Of a stretch of DNA of 64,000 nucleotides, positions 44,699-55,066 are shown piece after piece. The position numbers and the translations under genes are program-made. The notes under the pieces were generated by a model that saw only the letters and a program-made list of their open reading frames with translations, was not told the DNA's origin and made no database searches. The number at the start of each line of letters is the position of its first letter. The stretch's first letter is position 1. Source of the DNA: Diabrotica undecimpunctata (Eukaryota; Arthropoda; Insecta; Coleoptera; Chrysomelidae); assembly GCF_040954645.1 (NCBI RefSeq), contig NC_092809.1, positions 128,887,914 through 128,951,913 of the forward strand, in the 5' to 3' direction.

Positions 44699-45770
44699 AA
44701 AACTAAAAATAATACAATGGAATATTAGAAGTATTAATGCTAATAGGGATAACCTGATTAATCTAATATCCGAAATAGATCCAGATATCATTTTCATCAA
44801 TGAAACATGGCTTAAGCATGATGCCAGATTTTCTTTAAATTTTTATAACATCATCCGACAAGACCGGAATGATGGTTTTGGTGGTGTGGCAACATGTATT
44901 AAGAAGTCCATAAGGTTTTCGACAATCAAAAAGTTCAATTCAGCTTTAGTGCAATATGTAACCTATACCTTATAAATATATATTCCAGCTCTAATAACGC
45001 AATCATTGCTATTTTACTAAATGATATGGTAGAAGGTATACCCTTAAATAATCTAATCACTATGGGGGATTTTAACTCACACCATCCTGCTTGGGATAAA
45101 GGGGTATGCAATAAGGGTGCAATTTTTGATTTTTCCTTTGATAATGACCTTACAGTGTTGAATGGTGGCTTAGCAACATTATTTCAAGACTCTAATAAGA
45201 ATATCAGTGCAATAGATCTGGAAATTGTGAGCAACAGTGTGTCTTTGTCTTCTGAGTGGGGCATTATCCATGGGGTAACAGTAACCACTTTCCTACCTAC
45301 CTTAATTTAAATATAGCGAATCTTAAAGGAACGGAAAGGATCCTACAGAAACCATACAAAACTTGAAATACTAAAAAAGCTGACTGGAACACCTATTACA
45401 AGAACATACTGTTAAAGAAGCAAAACCTGTCAGAAATCAAAAACTATAAAGATTTCATTACAGTAATAAACACAGCTTCAGATGAAGCAATCCCTTTTAA
45501 AAATTGTGGGGTACAGGGCAAACCCAGGAATCCATGGTGGGACGAAGAGTGTTCCTTATGGATCAAAACACGAAAAGAAGCAATCTCTATTTTTAATAAA
45601 TCCCCCTCTACAGAAAATTTCATCGAAACAAAACGCATAATCGCTATGACGGGGAGGAACTTAAAAGCAAAGAAGAAATACAAATTTAAAAATTTTTGTG
45701 AATCTTTAAACAGAGGATCCAATATCACTTACGTTTGAAATAAAATTTAAAAAATTTCCAATTATCACAA
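44699..45770 (+). pseudogene. I-type LINE endonuclease and linker
   Basis: Frames read LKIIQWNIRSINANRDNLIN (start of the AP endonuclease), PDIIFINETWLKHD with the catalytic Glu, DGFGGVATCIKKS, then the GDFN box in TMGDFNSHHPAWDKGV (45051-45100), SAIDLEIVS, and a frameshifted NHFPTYLN in place of the usual SDH. A linker with NPWWDEECSLWIKTRKEAI follows. Frameshifts near 44960 and 45280. Confidence 0.82.
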
Positions 45771-45909
45771 TAATAAAGTTTTTCATAGTCCCCCAGATAA
45801 CATTAAACTAGAAATATTAGACAAAATGTCTTAAGTAAACATAGACCCTAATTTTAATATATATGATAACCAAGAAGTTGCTCCCTTTTCAATTCATGAA
45901 TATAATTTT

Positions 45910-46641
45910 TTGTTAAATAATAAAAAAGATTCTGCGCCAGGTATCGATGACATATCCTATTTAATGCTAAGAAATCTCCCACTTGCAGCCAAGGACACAC
46001 TGTTAAGAATTTACAACAATTGTTTGAATGGAGGTCCTATTCCTTTGGAATGGAAAAAATTTAACATAATTAACATCATAACGCCTCAAAAAAATTCTAT
46101 TTTGTCTGAGTTTCAGACCAATAGTCTTATCATCCTGTGTACTTAAAACTCTCGAAATCATAACAAAAAATCGTCTGGATTGGTTTATGGAACACAATTC
46201 AATATTTAAAATTAATCAATCAGGTTTCAGGAAAGGTAGAGGGACATATGATAACTTAGCTCTTTTTCACTCTACGATTTTAGAAGCATTTGAATCTTCT
46301 CAAACGGTATTAGCCATTTTTCTAGATATTAAATCAGCCTACGACAATGTAGAAATATACAATCTATATAATAAACTCAAAAATCTAAACATCCCCATGG
46401 TTCTAAGCAACATTATCCTTAAAATCCTACAAAACAGACTCTTATATTCGAGATCTGATGACGGCAATTTCTTGGGACCATATCAAACTTCCAAGAGGCT
46501 CCCTCAAGGTTCTCCCTTAAGCACCATTCTTTTTAACATGTACATTTATGACATTTTCTACTTATTCTCTAACGAAGTGAAAATATGTGGGTATGCAGAT
46601 GATTTAGTTTTGTACATTAGCGGTCAAGACATTCATAATAT
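45910..46641 (+). pseudogene. I-type LINE reverse transcriptase, 5' part
   Basis: Fingers: NKKDSAPGIDDISYLMLRNL and IPLEWKKFNIINIITPQKN, then a frameshift, RPIVLSSCVLKTLE, RLDWFMEHNSIFKINQSGF, RKGRGTYDNLALFHS. Palm: motif A AIFLDIKSAYDNVE, motif B RLPQGSPLSTILFNMY and the catalytic CGYADDLVLYISGQD. The frame is open from 46187 until the Gypsy LTR interrupts it after HNI at 46641. Beyond the LTR junction the frame is continued in the right part. Confidence 0.88.
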
Positions 46642-47049
46642 TGTTAGGAATTTATTAATTGTTATGTCTTTAATTTATAATGTCTTTACTAATTTATTAT
46701 ATTGTTCCTACTTTAATTTATTAAAAGGCACGATAATTTATATAAGTTTATTTATCACTAAATATACAATAATTTATTAGTAGGCGAGCGTAACAATAAT
46801 AATATCGCGAGCGCGAATCTTCTTTATTAACTGTCCCTTCCAAATAAAGTTCCGTTATTATATACCAGTGCCGTTATCTCGAATAGTCTAAAACCTTCGA
46901 TGGCGAAACGGTAAAGGCAAACTGGATTTCCCTCATAGCGGTTCTGGAAGGTCGCCCAGGTAAATCGAGGCCTCTCGTAAACTCTACAACATATTAGATT
47001 AAAAACATGTTTTAAAGGTTAAAACTATGACTCATATTTTTACGTAACA
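46642..47049 (-). repeat. 3' LTR of the Gypsy element
   Basis: 408 bp, same sequence as the other LTR by eye over the whole length. Its first 38 bp in element orientation (47012-47049) also encode the last codons of pol. Confidence 0.97.
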
Positions 47050-50000
47050 TTGCCCCCCTCTCAAAAGATGGTTCCTCCTGGAACCTTGTTGGGACTAGAA
47101 CTGGAACGGTATGCTGGTATCGGCAACTGGACCCTCTTTTACAACTTCCAGTTGTATAAAAATGACAAGGGACGGTTTTCTCTCCGCACCAGTAACTATG
47201 CGGATTGCAACAGACTAACACCTGGACTTCGGTGTCTTTAAAGATCTCCTCCACCATATTTCGGATAACCCTCCAATCTAATTGGCGGCACTCCAACTTT
47301 GGCATGGCTAACTTTTGCACGTCGGACTCTAGTACGTGCCCTCTCAATTGAAGTAAGGCTTCCCATACATCTCGGTAGGTAGGTTGGTCACGGGCAGTGT
47401 CTTTTGTTACCAGGTAGAAAAGGTAACGTGATGCATCTTGGAGTTTCAAGGTTTTACCGGGAGCTGGCACTTGGCATTGAAGTTCTGCAACTCGACCAAA
47501 CTTCCTTCGAAAGACGGATGCCAACCCTGGTGCGTCTTTGATACTGGCCGGGATGGTAAGGGCCAGCGAGTAGTCATCGGGGAGCTCGAGTAGATCTTGC
47601 TTTTCTTCAGTGGTAACACCATGTCTCGCTTTACCGGTACCTCCATAGGCACCCATGAATTCCTCAAACGTGAGGTCAGACACATCGTGGATTTGGTTTA
47701 CTTCCACTTCTTCATCTACGTTGTGGTCACCTTCGAAAGACGCCAACCGGTTATGGTGTACTATCATCGGCTTTCCCCTCGGAATCTTGCTTATTCGGTA
47801 GATGACATCGTTGATCTTCTCCATAATGAGGTATGGACCTTCCCAAAACTGCTGCAATTTGGGAGAACAACCTTTTCGCTTCTTGGGATTATACAGCCAT
47901 ACTTTGTCGTTCTTCTTAAAGCAACCCTTTTCGGCTTGTGTATCGTACCGTTTCTTCATTCTGTCGCTAGCGATCTGAAGGTGGGAACGGACCAACTCAT
48001 GTACATCGTCCATTCTTCTTCGTAATTCGATCACATAATCTTCACCTGCTACATCTTCTCCAGGTTTACATCCAAACTCGAGATCACAAGGTAGTCGCAT
48101 TTCGCGTCCGAATAGGACTCTGGCTGGTGTCTGGCCTGTTGATTCATTAACAGCAGATCTGTAGGCCATTGTGAAGAACGGAAGGTATTGGTCCCAGTCT
48201 CGCTGATGATCGGACACCATCTTTGTCAAATACTTGCCAACTGTCCTATTCATTCGTTCTACCATACCATCCGATTGCGGATGATACGCGGTAGTTCTTG
48301 TTTTCTTCATGCCTAGTCTATCACATATTCCTTGGAATAGATCGCTTTCGAAGTTCCTGCCTTGGTCACTATGTATCTCCAAAGGCACTCCAAATCGGCT
48401 GATATATTCTTGGATCAACTTATCTGCAACGGTGGCGGCCTTCTGGTCGGGAAGTGCGTAAATCTCGACCCACTTAGTAAAGTAATCCATTACTACCAGC
48501 ATGTACTTGCCTCCATTTTCACTTTCTGGAAATGGCCCAGCGATGTCCAAAGCTATTCTTTCAAACGGGCTTCCAACATTATATTGTCTCATAGGAGCTC
48601 TCCTTTTTCGGTGAGGCCCGTTACTCGTAGCACAAATAGTACATTTCTTACACCAGTCTTTTACGTCGTCGGAACTGTTCATCCAATAAAACCGTTCCCG
48701 AATTCGCTGAAGGGTTTTTCTTACACCAAAATGCCCTCCCGATGGACTGTCGTGTAACTGACGAAGTACTTCGGCTATTCTGCTCTTTGGGATCACCAAC
48801 TGTCTTCTCTTCTCTGAACCGTCATCATTTTCCAGGACTCGTTTGAGCAAGCCATCTTCGATGATAAATGAGTCCCACTGGGCCCAATACGTCTTAACTA
48901 CTGAGCATAGGTTTGATATTTCCTGCCAAGGTGGTCGACGGTTTTCCTCTTTCCATTTTCGGATTTTCTGTATAACTGGATCTCTCTCTTGTTCTTCCCT
49001 GATTTTAGTAGGCGTCCAGTCGTCGTTGACAATCGTCGTTCTTAGCACTGCTGCTTCCTTGGATTCCGTTTTGTTGCAGTGGGAACACTCTGCTGGGCAT
49101 GGCCTTCTGGAAAGAGAATCAGCGTTTCTGTGGCTAACTCCGGCCCGGTGCTCAATCTTAAAATCGTATTCTTGGAGTCGTTCGATCCACCTGGCTATCT
49201 GACCCTCTGGATTCTTGAACTGCATCAACCACTTAAGAGCGGCATGGTCGGTTCGGATTAGAAACTTTCTGCCATAGAGGTATTGATAGAAGTGCTCTAC
49301 TGATTTAACTACTGCTAGAAGTTCTCTTCTCGTGACGCAATAATTCCGCTCAGGTTTTGAAAGAACTTTACTAAAATATCCGAGGACTCGTTCCTGTCCT
49401 CCTTGAATCTGAGACAGCACTCCTCCAATTCCCACATTACTTGCATCCGTATCTAAGATGAACTCTCCTTCTGGCAGTGGATACCCTAAAATTGGTGCTG
49501 TTATTAAATGCTTTTTCAACGTTTCAAAGGCATTTTGGCAGTCTATATCCCAGCGGTATTCTCTTGCTTCCTCTGTAAGTCGCGTTAATGGCTTAGCGAT
49601 ATCTGCAAACTTCTTAATAAACCTCCGGTAGTAAGTACATAGTCCAAGAAAACTTCTCACTTGATGTTTGTCAGTTGGTTTTGGCCATTCCTTAATGGAA
49701 TCGATTTTTCCCTTATCCACGGCCACTCCTTCTTTACTGACTATATGACCCAGATAATTGACTTTACCTTGAAATAGCTGGCACTTCTTGGGGTTTAGCA
49801 TCAATTGGGCAGCTTTAAGTCGATTAAAAACGTTTTCTAAATTCCTCAAATGATCTTCGAATGTCTCCCCCAAGACGATTATGTCATCTAAATAAACCAG
49901 GCATGTTTTCCAAGATAACCCTCTCAACACATTTTCCATAAGCCTCTCAAATGTCGCAGGAGCATTACAGAGTCCAAATGGCATAACGTTGAATTGCCAC

Positions 50001-51311
50001 AATCCAGATCCTGTGGTGAAGGCTGTCTTTTCTTTATCTACTGGGTCCATTTCTACCTGCCAGTATCCAGACTTCAAATCCAAAGTAGAAAACAATTTAC
50101 TTCCAGCCAATGTGTCCAATGTGTCATCGATCCGAGGCAGAGGATAACTATCTTTCTTGGTAACGTTGTTCAACAAACGGTAATCCACACAGAACCTCGT
50201 CGTTCCGTCTTTCTTCTTAACCAGGACCACCGGAGAGACCCATGGACTCGTAGAAGGTTCTATCACCCCGTCTTTCTTCATTTCCTGAACAATCGTTTCA
50301 GCTTCCTCTCTCTTCGCCTGTGGTAATCGTCGAGCTGTTTGACGAATTGGCTTAGCATTACCAGTATCAATTTTATGCTTAACAACGGTAGTTCTTCCCG
50401 TCTTTCCTCCTTTCGGTACGAAAATATCACGATACTGCCGAAGAAATTCCCTTAATTTCCTTTTCTCCATCTGATTTAGAGACTGTCCTGCAACTGCAAC
50501 CATTTGGTCGAATTTGTCGTTGGAATTATCAGATGTTGTCGCCTGACGAATTATGGATGTCACAGGTACACAAGTTCCTACTTTTGTCTCTTTCTTTATG
50601 GTCACTGGGTAGTCGTTGACATTGATAAGTCTCACAGGAATTTCTTTAGCCGAAATCACCAATTCCTTTCCAATTATGATTCCACGGCCAACCTCATCGT
50701 CGTGGTTCCAAGGCTCCATCATAACAGGTCTCCCTTCGTCTACAATTCCCTGTAGTCGCGCTACTATGATCGTTTCGCTTCTCGCAGGCACGACTGTATC
50801 TTCTGTAATGGCTGCTTGCACAGTGTTGTCATTATGTGGATGGAGAAATACCTCCTCGTTGCCAACTTTGATTACCTTATTCTTAAAATCCAATTGGAAT
50901 CCATGCATATTCATTACGTCCATTCCTAATATAACATCCTCTTCGATGTCAGCAACTATAACAGTATGGACAAACTTTTCTGCCCCAATTCCCAATTGTA
51001 CCTGGATTTCTCCATGAATGTTGGCATTTTCACCTGTAGCGGTCCGAAGTCGTAACCTCGTTGGTAACAGTTTCTTTCGGCTGTTTATAACTGTCGGGCG
51101 TATAATGGTTCTGGTCGCTCCGGTATCCACCAACAACGTATGCTTTTTACCATTTATGTCTCCATCTACATATACACTATCTTCACGACATTTCAAAGAA
51201 GCTATTAGTATGAGAGGGTCTTTGGAAAAGTTCTGGGTCGAAGCTGCCCCCCTAAGGCTGACCCGTTCTAGTTTTCCTGATGGTGAGTTTCTTGATTTGC
51301 GTCGTACCTAG
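47012..51311 (-). CDS. pol: Gypsy Pol: protease, RT, RNase H, integrase, macro domain, CCCH finger
   Basis: An open frame from just after a TAG at about 51312 to the stop at 47012. It has no good ATG near its start; the TTG at 51196 is used here as residue 1 for counting. Order: aspartic protease LLVDTGATRTI (Asp 24); RT with VDYRLLNNVT, FGLCNAPATFERLM and the catalytic YLDDIIVLG (Tyr at about 435); RNase H with LDTDASNVGIGGVLSQ (about 580) and RREL; integrase with an HHCC-type zinc region (about 810-850), ALDIAGPF, HSDQGRNF and GMVERMNR as the D, D, E motifs (about 882, 941, 977) and a GPY module (WEGPYLIMEKI). Unusually, residues about 1200-1330 are a macro-domain-like segment and about 1343-1361 a CCCH finger. 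Pol is in the -1 frame relative to gag, so it is probably made by frameshifting. The last 12 codons lie in the LTR. No breaks seen. Confidence 0.95.
47053..47062 (-). other. Polypurine tract
   Basis: The minus strand reads GAGAGGGGGG three bases before the 3' LTR, the expected place for the plus-strand primer. It lies inside the pol frame. Confidence 0.8.
47130..47590 (-). other. Macro-domain-like and CCCH region at the Pol C-terminus
   Basis: The segment begins DDYSLALTIPASIKDAPGLA, then VFRRKFGRVAELQCQVP, SRYLFYLVTKDTARDQPTYR, MPKLECRQLDWRVIRNMVEE and EVQVLVCC. Order and spacing match OARD1/TARG1-type macro domains, which bind ADP-ribose and remove it from proteins. The lysine of the YLVTK phrase is kept, but the Gly-Cys-Gly-x-Asp loop that carries the catalytic Asp in OARD1 is replaced by ECRQ, so binding without hydrolysis is more likely than full activity. 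CHFYTTGSCKRGSSCRYQH after it has the C-x7-C-x5-C-x3-H spacing of an RNA-binding CCCH finger. The family assignment is by eye. Confidence 0.75.
51268..51311 (-). other. gag-pol overlap, probable -1 frameshift zone
   Basis: The pol frame is open from about 51311, overlapping the last 14 or so gag codons. The gag end reads CAG GAA AAC TAG; a shift of one base back at or before GGAAAAC enters pol. The heptamer is not a canonical X-XXY-YYZ site, so the exact slip point is open. Confidence 0.6.
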
Positions 51312-52548
51312 GGTGCTTACAGGAGCTTCGTACGTGTCCTATTTCGCCACAATTCCAGCATCTGATGGTCTTCGTTTTCTTGTATGTCATGCTTTTTATC
51401 ATATTAACGAGCTGGTCAAGTTTATCTTCATCTTCTTCCTCTTTTACAGTCCTAACTTTACTGTAACCGCCAGAGGCCTGCGTAGCTGACTCATATTCGA
51501 GTGCGGCGGATAAGACATCAACCAGCGTCTTGTGACGAGCTAATCGTAGTGTTCTCTGCATTTCATGATCACGAAGACCATCAATAAACGTTTGAACGGC
51601 CAACTTTTCCATCATGTCTTCGGGAGCTGTTGGATAAGCATATCGTACTAATCTGGCAATATCTACTTCATATTCTTGAAGAGCCTCATCTTTCTTCTGT
51701 CTACGATTTTTAAGCTGCGACTGATATACATGCTCCAAATGTTCGTGGCCATATCGCATATTTAACCTCTTCTTCAGTTGTTCGAAATCATCGGTCTCCT
51801 CTACGGCTATGGTCTGAAGCACATCTAAGGCATCTCCTCGAAGAGCGATAGTCAGGTTTACAGCCTTTTCTTTTTCAGACCATCCATTCGCTCTTGCAGC
51901 TGATTCGAACTGTTTCATGTAGTTGTTCCATGACGATTTTCCGTCGAAAGTTGGGACTTTGACATGCACAGAACTTCCACTACCTTCAAATTTCGGCCGT
52001 GTTTCCAACTTACATTTCGTCTCGTCTTCTTTTATCTCTGCTGTAATTGGATTGTTTCCTCTCTCTGCTGTCCCTGTTTCCTCCAGCTTCTTTTCCATCT
52101 CTTTCATCTTTTCTTCGAAGGCCGACATATCGGCAGCAACTTGGTTTTTTAACGAAGATATTCTATCGTCGAGGGCAGACATCTCAGAAGTGACTTTAGA
52201 GATTTCCGAAGAGATGTTAGCAGAAACTTTGCTTTCCAGGGACGAAATCTCGTTAGAAACTTTGTTTTCTAATGACGCGATGTCACCAGAAACTTTGGCT
52301 ACATCAGAAGAAACTTTCGAAATATCGTCAGAAACTTTGTTCTCTAATGATGCGATGTCACCAGAAACTTTCGAAATCGACGAGAGGACAGCATCTTCAA
52401 ATATATAAGTCTCTGGATCTAGTCCTTCTTCTAGCAAAGCGTTCTTTAGTCGTTGGACTAACTCAGCCTTTTTTCCGGTAGAAGCTAATTCTCTGTCTTC
52501 AAGATGTCTTCTTAAATTAGTCACTGTCAGCTCATAAATCGTAGCCAT
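51268..52548 (-). CDS. gag: Gypsy Gag with SAP-like domain, coiled coil and CCHC knuckle
   Basis: 426 codons from the ATG at 52546-52548, only 36 bp from the LTR; an in-frame GTG six bases upstream is a less likely start. Residues about 7-43 (LRRHLEDRELASTGKKAELV) look like a SAP motif, a helix-turn-helix that binds DNA in nuclear proteins. Residues about 55-165 are a long coiled coil made of repeated units such as SKVSGDIASLENKVS, which occurs nearly unchanged twice. Residues about 195-350 form the retrotransposon gag core (VPTFDGKSSWNNYMKQFE, GLRDHEMQRTLRLARHK). A CCHC knuckle, CWNCGEIGHVRSSC, lies at residues 397-410. The frame is intact. Gag would form the particle and bind element RNA; the SAP-like part may help chromatin contact. 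Its 3' end overlaps the pol frame. Confidence 0.93.
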   Translation of the reverse strand: MATIYELTVTNLRRHLEDRELASTGKKAELVQRLKNALLEEGLDPETYIFEDAVLSSISKVSGDIASLENKVSDDISKVSSDVAKVSGDIASLENKVSNEISSLESKVSANISSEISKVTSEMSALDDRISSLKNQVAADMSAFEEKMKEMEKKLEETGTAERGNNPITAEIKEDETKCKLETRPKFEGSGSSVHVKVPTFDGKSSWNNYMKQFESAARANGWSEKEKAVNLTIALRGDALDVLQTIAVEETDDFEQLKKRLNMRYGHEHLEHVYQSQLKNRRQKKDEALQEYEVDIARLVRYAYPTAPEDMMEKLAVQTFIDGLRDHEMQRTLRLARHKTLVDVLSAALEYESATQASGGYSKVRTVKEEEDEDKLDQLVNMIKSMTYKKTKTIRCWNCGEIGHVRSSCKHPRYDANQETHHQEN

Positions 52549-52565
52549 TTTCACAATTTATTTTA

Positions 52566-52583
52566 TATCACACTTCTGCACCA
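52566..52583 (-). other. Candidate primer binding site
   Basis: One base inside the 5' LTR the minus strand reads TGGTGCAGAAGTGTGATA. TGG at this place matches the CCA end of a tRNA; which tRNA primes it I cannot tell, although a Leu-type end is conceivable. Confidence 0.6.
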
Positions 52584-52584
52584 C

Positions 52585-52992
52585 TGTTAGGAATTTATTA
52601 ATTGTTATGTCTTTAATTTATAATGTCTTTACTAATTTATTATATTGTTCCTACTTTAATTTATTAAAAGGCACGATAATTTATATAAGTTTATTTATCA
52701 CTAAATATACAATAATTTATTAGTAGGCGAGCGTAACAATAATAATATCGCGAGCGCGAATCTTCTTTATTAACTGTCCCTTCCAAATAAAGTTCCGTTA
52801 TTATATACCAGTGCCGTTATCTCGAATAGTCTAAAACCTTCGATGGCGAAACGGTAAAGGCAAACTGGATTTCCCTCATAGCGGTTCTGGAAGGTCGCCC
52901 AGGTAAATCGAGGCCTCTCGTAAACTCTACAACATATTAGATTAAAAACATGTTTTAAAGGTTAAAACTATGACTCATATTTTTACGTAACA
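52585..52992 (-). repeat. 5' LTR of the Gypsy element
   Basis: 408 bp, beginning (plus strand) tgttaggaatttattaatt and ending tttttacgtaaca. In element orientation this is the upstream LTR and would hold the promoter. A gcgagcgcgaatc word breaks its AT-rich character near 52750. Confidence 0.97.
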
Positions 52993-52996
52993 ATAT

Positions 52997-54540
52997 GATA
53001 AATAAGATCATCCCAGAAATTACAAACATTCAAAATTGGCTAGAAGCCCATGGGCTGTCTATTTCAATTGATAAATGTGAAGCGGTGCGGTTCACAAAAG
53101 GACAACGCAAAACAAACTTTCCGTTAATCTCTCTTAATAATAACAATAACATTCCCTTTAAAAATCAGGTTAAATTCTTGAGCATCGCCTTTCATGAAAA
53201 CTTGAAATGGGACCCTCACATTGATAAAATTGTACTTAAAGCAAAGAAAAACATCAACATATTGAGGGCATTATGTGGAGTTTGGTGGGGTGCAGATCCT
53301 AAAATCCTAGTTATGATCTTTATTGCTTTAATTAGGTCTCATATGGATTATGGTTCCTTTTTATTCGCCCCAATAACGCAGAAAGGCAGCAATAGCTTAA
53401 ATAAAGTATTTTTTGAAGGCTCAGAATCTGCCTGGGGTGCATGAAGTCCACTCCACGCATGGCAATCTTAGCTGAATCTGCTCAGATTGACCTGGAACAT
53501 AGAAGCCTAATACTAGCCGCTAAACGTATATCTAAAATTATTAAAATCAATAGTCATCCAGTAATAGTGACGCTTCTTAATATACGTAGAAAATTCATAA
53601 ATAAACCAATTTTCCACAAGACAAACCTCGTACCTCTCCTTGTTACGGCTCTTCAACATTTTCTCCATTATCAAAATAAAATACATAAACACCCAAACTT
53701 TCCTTGTTATGACTTAGATTTTAACACACTAATCAACCCAATACAGACTTTAAACTGTAATATTAAGAAAAATGAATCATTATAATAACCAAACAAAAAG
53801 TCTCAATAATCACCCAAAAATACAATAGGGATTTCTCCTTTGTATATACTGACGCCTCAAAAAATAAGGGGAGAATAGGATTTGGAATCAATATTTCCAA
53901 CATTAACTTCAAGTTTTCTTCTAGGCTTCCTGGTGAGATATCTGTAACAAAAGCCGAAAATGTGGCAATTTTTCTAAGCAATTAAAATTTTAATATCTAA
54001 AGGCATCAAGAACGCTGTTGTCTTCTCTGACTCTCTAAATGCTATAACTAAAATTAAAAATCCTATAATCTCAGCCTCTAATGACTAAATTTCCCTCAAA
54101 ACAAAAAATCTCATCAGCAATTAAGAAGGGTTTTGACATTTTAATCTCATGGATTCCAGGTCATTCTGATATTTCTGGTAATGTAGAAGCTGACTTACTA
54201 GCCAAAATACGAACAAACTTGAATATTCCCTTAGCTATGTTATTAGATTCCCAAGATATTCTAAACACCATAAAGGAAAAAATTATTGATAAATTTAAAA
54301 TCAATTAGGGAGCAATACTGCGGAAAAAAAAACTACCAATATACGAGAATCTTAACCTTTTTCTCCTTTAAGGCATGGTTCTCAACCCTAACATTTAAAA
54401 ACAGAAGACATATCACCACAATAATAAGAATGAGAACAGATCATTGCTTAACTAAACAACATCTTTTTAAAATTAAAATAATGGCAGTGAATGCGGAGCA
54501 GTGCAGGATTTAAACCACATTTTCGTTGAATGCTCCATTA
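52997..54540 (+). pseudogene. I-type LINE RT thumb, RNase H and Cys-His tail
   Basis: The continuation starts INKIIPEITNIQNWLEAHGL, ISIDKCEAVRFTKGQRK, then VKFLSIAFHENLKWDPHIDK and SHMDYGSFLFAPI. The next frame gives KSTPRMAILAESAQIDLEHR. RNase H follows across frame changes: SFVYTDASKNKGRIGFGI (first Asp), KAENVAI (Glu), VVFSDSLNAI (Asp) and SWIPGHSDISGNVEADLLAK (His and Asp). The end has MRTDHCLTKQHLFK and a Cys-His region with AVQDLNHIFVECSI. Frameshifts near 53440, 53785, 53990 and 54300. Confidence 0.85.
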
Positions 54541-55066
54541 ATGTTATTCCTGACATGGATTTAGGTATATTCAATTTTTATTTCAATGAAATTCCAAACA
54601 CCAATCTCAATAGACACAATCTTAATATCCCCTAATGAAAAGTCAGTCAGTGAAATCTTACAGTTTCTTGACTATAATAAAATTAATTTGTAATTTACGA
54701 TGCTCAACTTTAATTCAATGTTTTTGCCTTTCAGTTTCTCCTTTGTGGCGTCCTGTTTATTGTGTAATATGTAACCCTTCCATTACCATTTGTTTACAAT
54801 ATGTGTTTATAACTACCTAATCTCAAATTTAAAAATTCAGAAAAAACTACTACCACCTTACGTAAATGTCAGCGGCCCTGATATGGTTTAGAACCAGATT
54901 ATATCACGGTCGCCAACACATAGTGCTGGCGAATCGCCTTTACGAAGCCATAAAAAACAGAAAAAAAAAATGTACTTATGTTTTTTATGTTTGCTTTTTG
55001 TGTTTTTTAATCACTATAATATTGTACACTTAAGTAATATTGTCTGTCCGTACTCTTTTGAACATA

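Larger units (their letters stand above)
46642..52992 (-). mobile_element. Complete Gypsy-type LTR retrotransposon
   Basis: A 6,351-bp minus-strand element with two 408-bp LTRs that I read as identical, a TG...CA structure, a 4-bp TSD atat (46638-46641 and 52993-52996), a primer-site-like sequence next to the 5' LTR, a purine tract next to the 3' LTR, an open gag frame and an open pol frame in the order protease, RT, RNase H, integrase, which defines the Gypsy (Metaviridae-like) group. No env-like frame is present. Identical LTRs and open frames indicate a very recent insertion that may still be mobile. Confidence 0.97.
44540..54975 (+). mobile_element. I-type LINE with RNase H, split by a Gypsy element
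   Basis: A plus-strand non-LTR element whose ORF2 order is endonuclease, RT, RNase H, Cys-His region, as in the I clade. The left part is 44540-46641, the right part 52997-54975, ending in a short A run at about 54961. The Gypsy element (46642-52992) sits between, with TSD atat. The left end and the TSD of the LINE itself were not found. Confidence 0.85.

Noticed and set aside
46642..46780. Continuation of the I-type RT frame by about 46 codons into the LTR
   Set aside because: The residues after HNI are LTR sequence read by chance; the true continuation lies at 52997.
47050..52540. Many plus-strand frames of 60-160 codons opposite the Gypsy gag and pol
   Set aside because: They are antisense shadows of the intact minus-strand genes and have no motif of their own.
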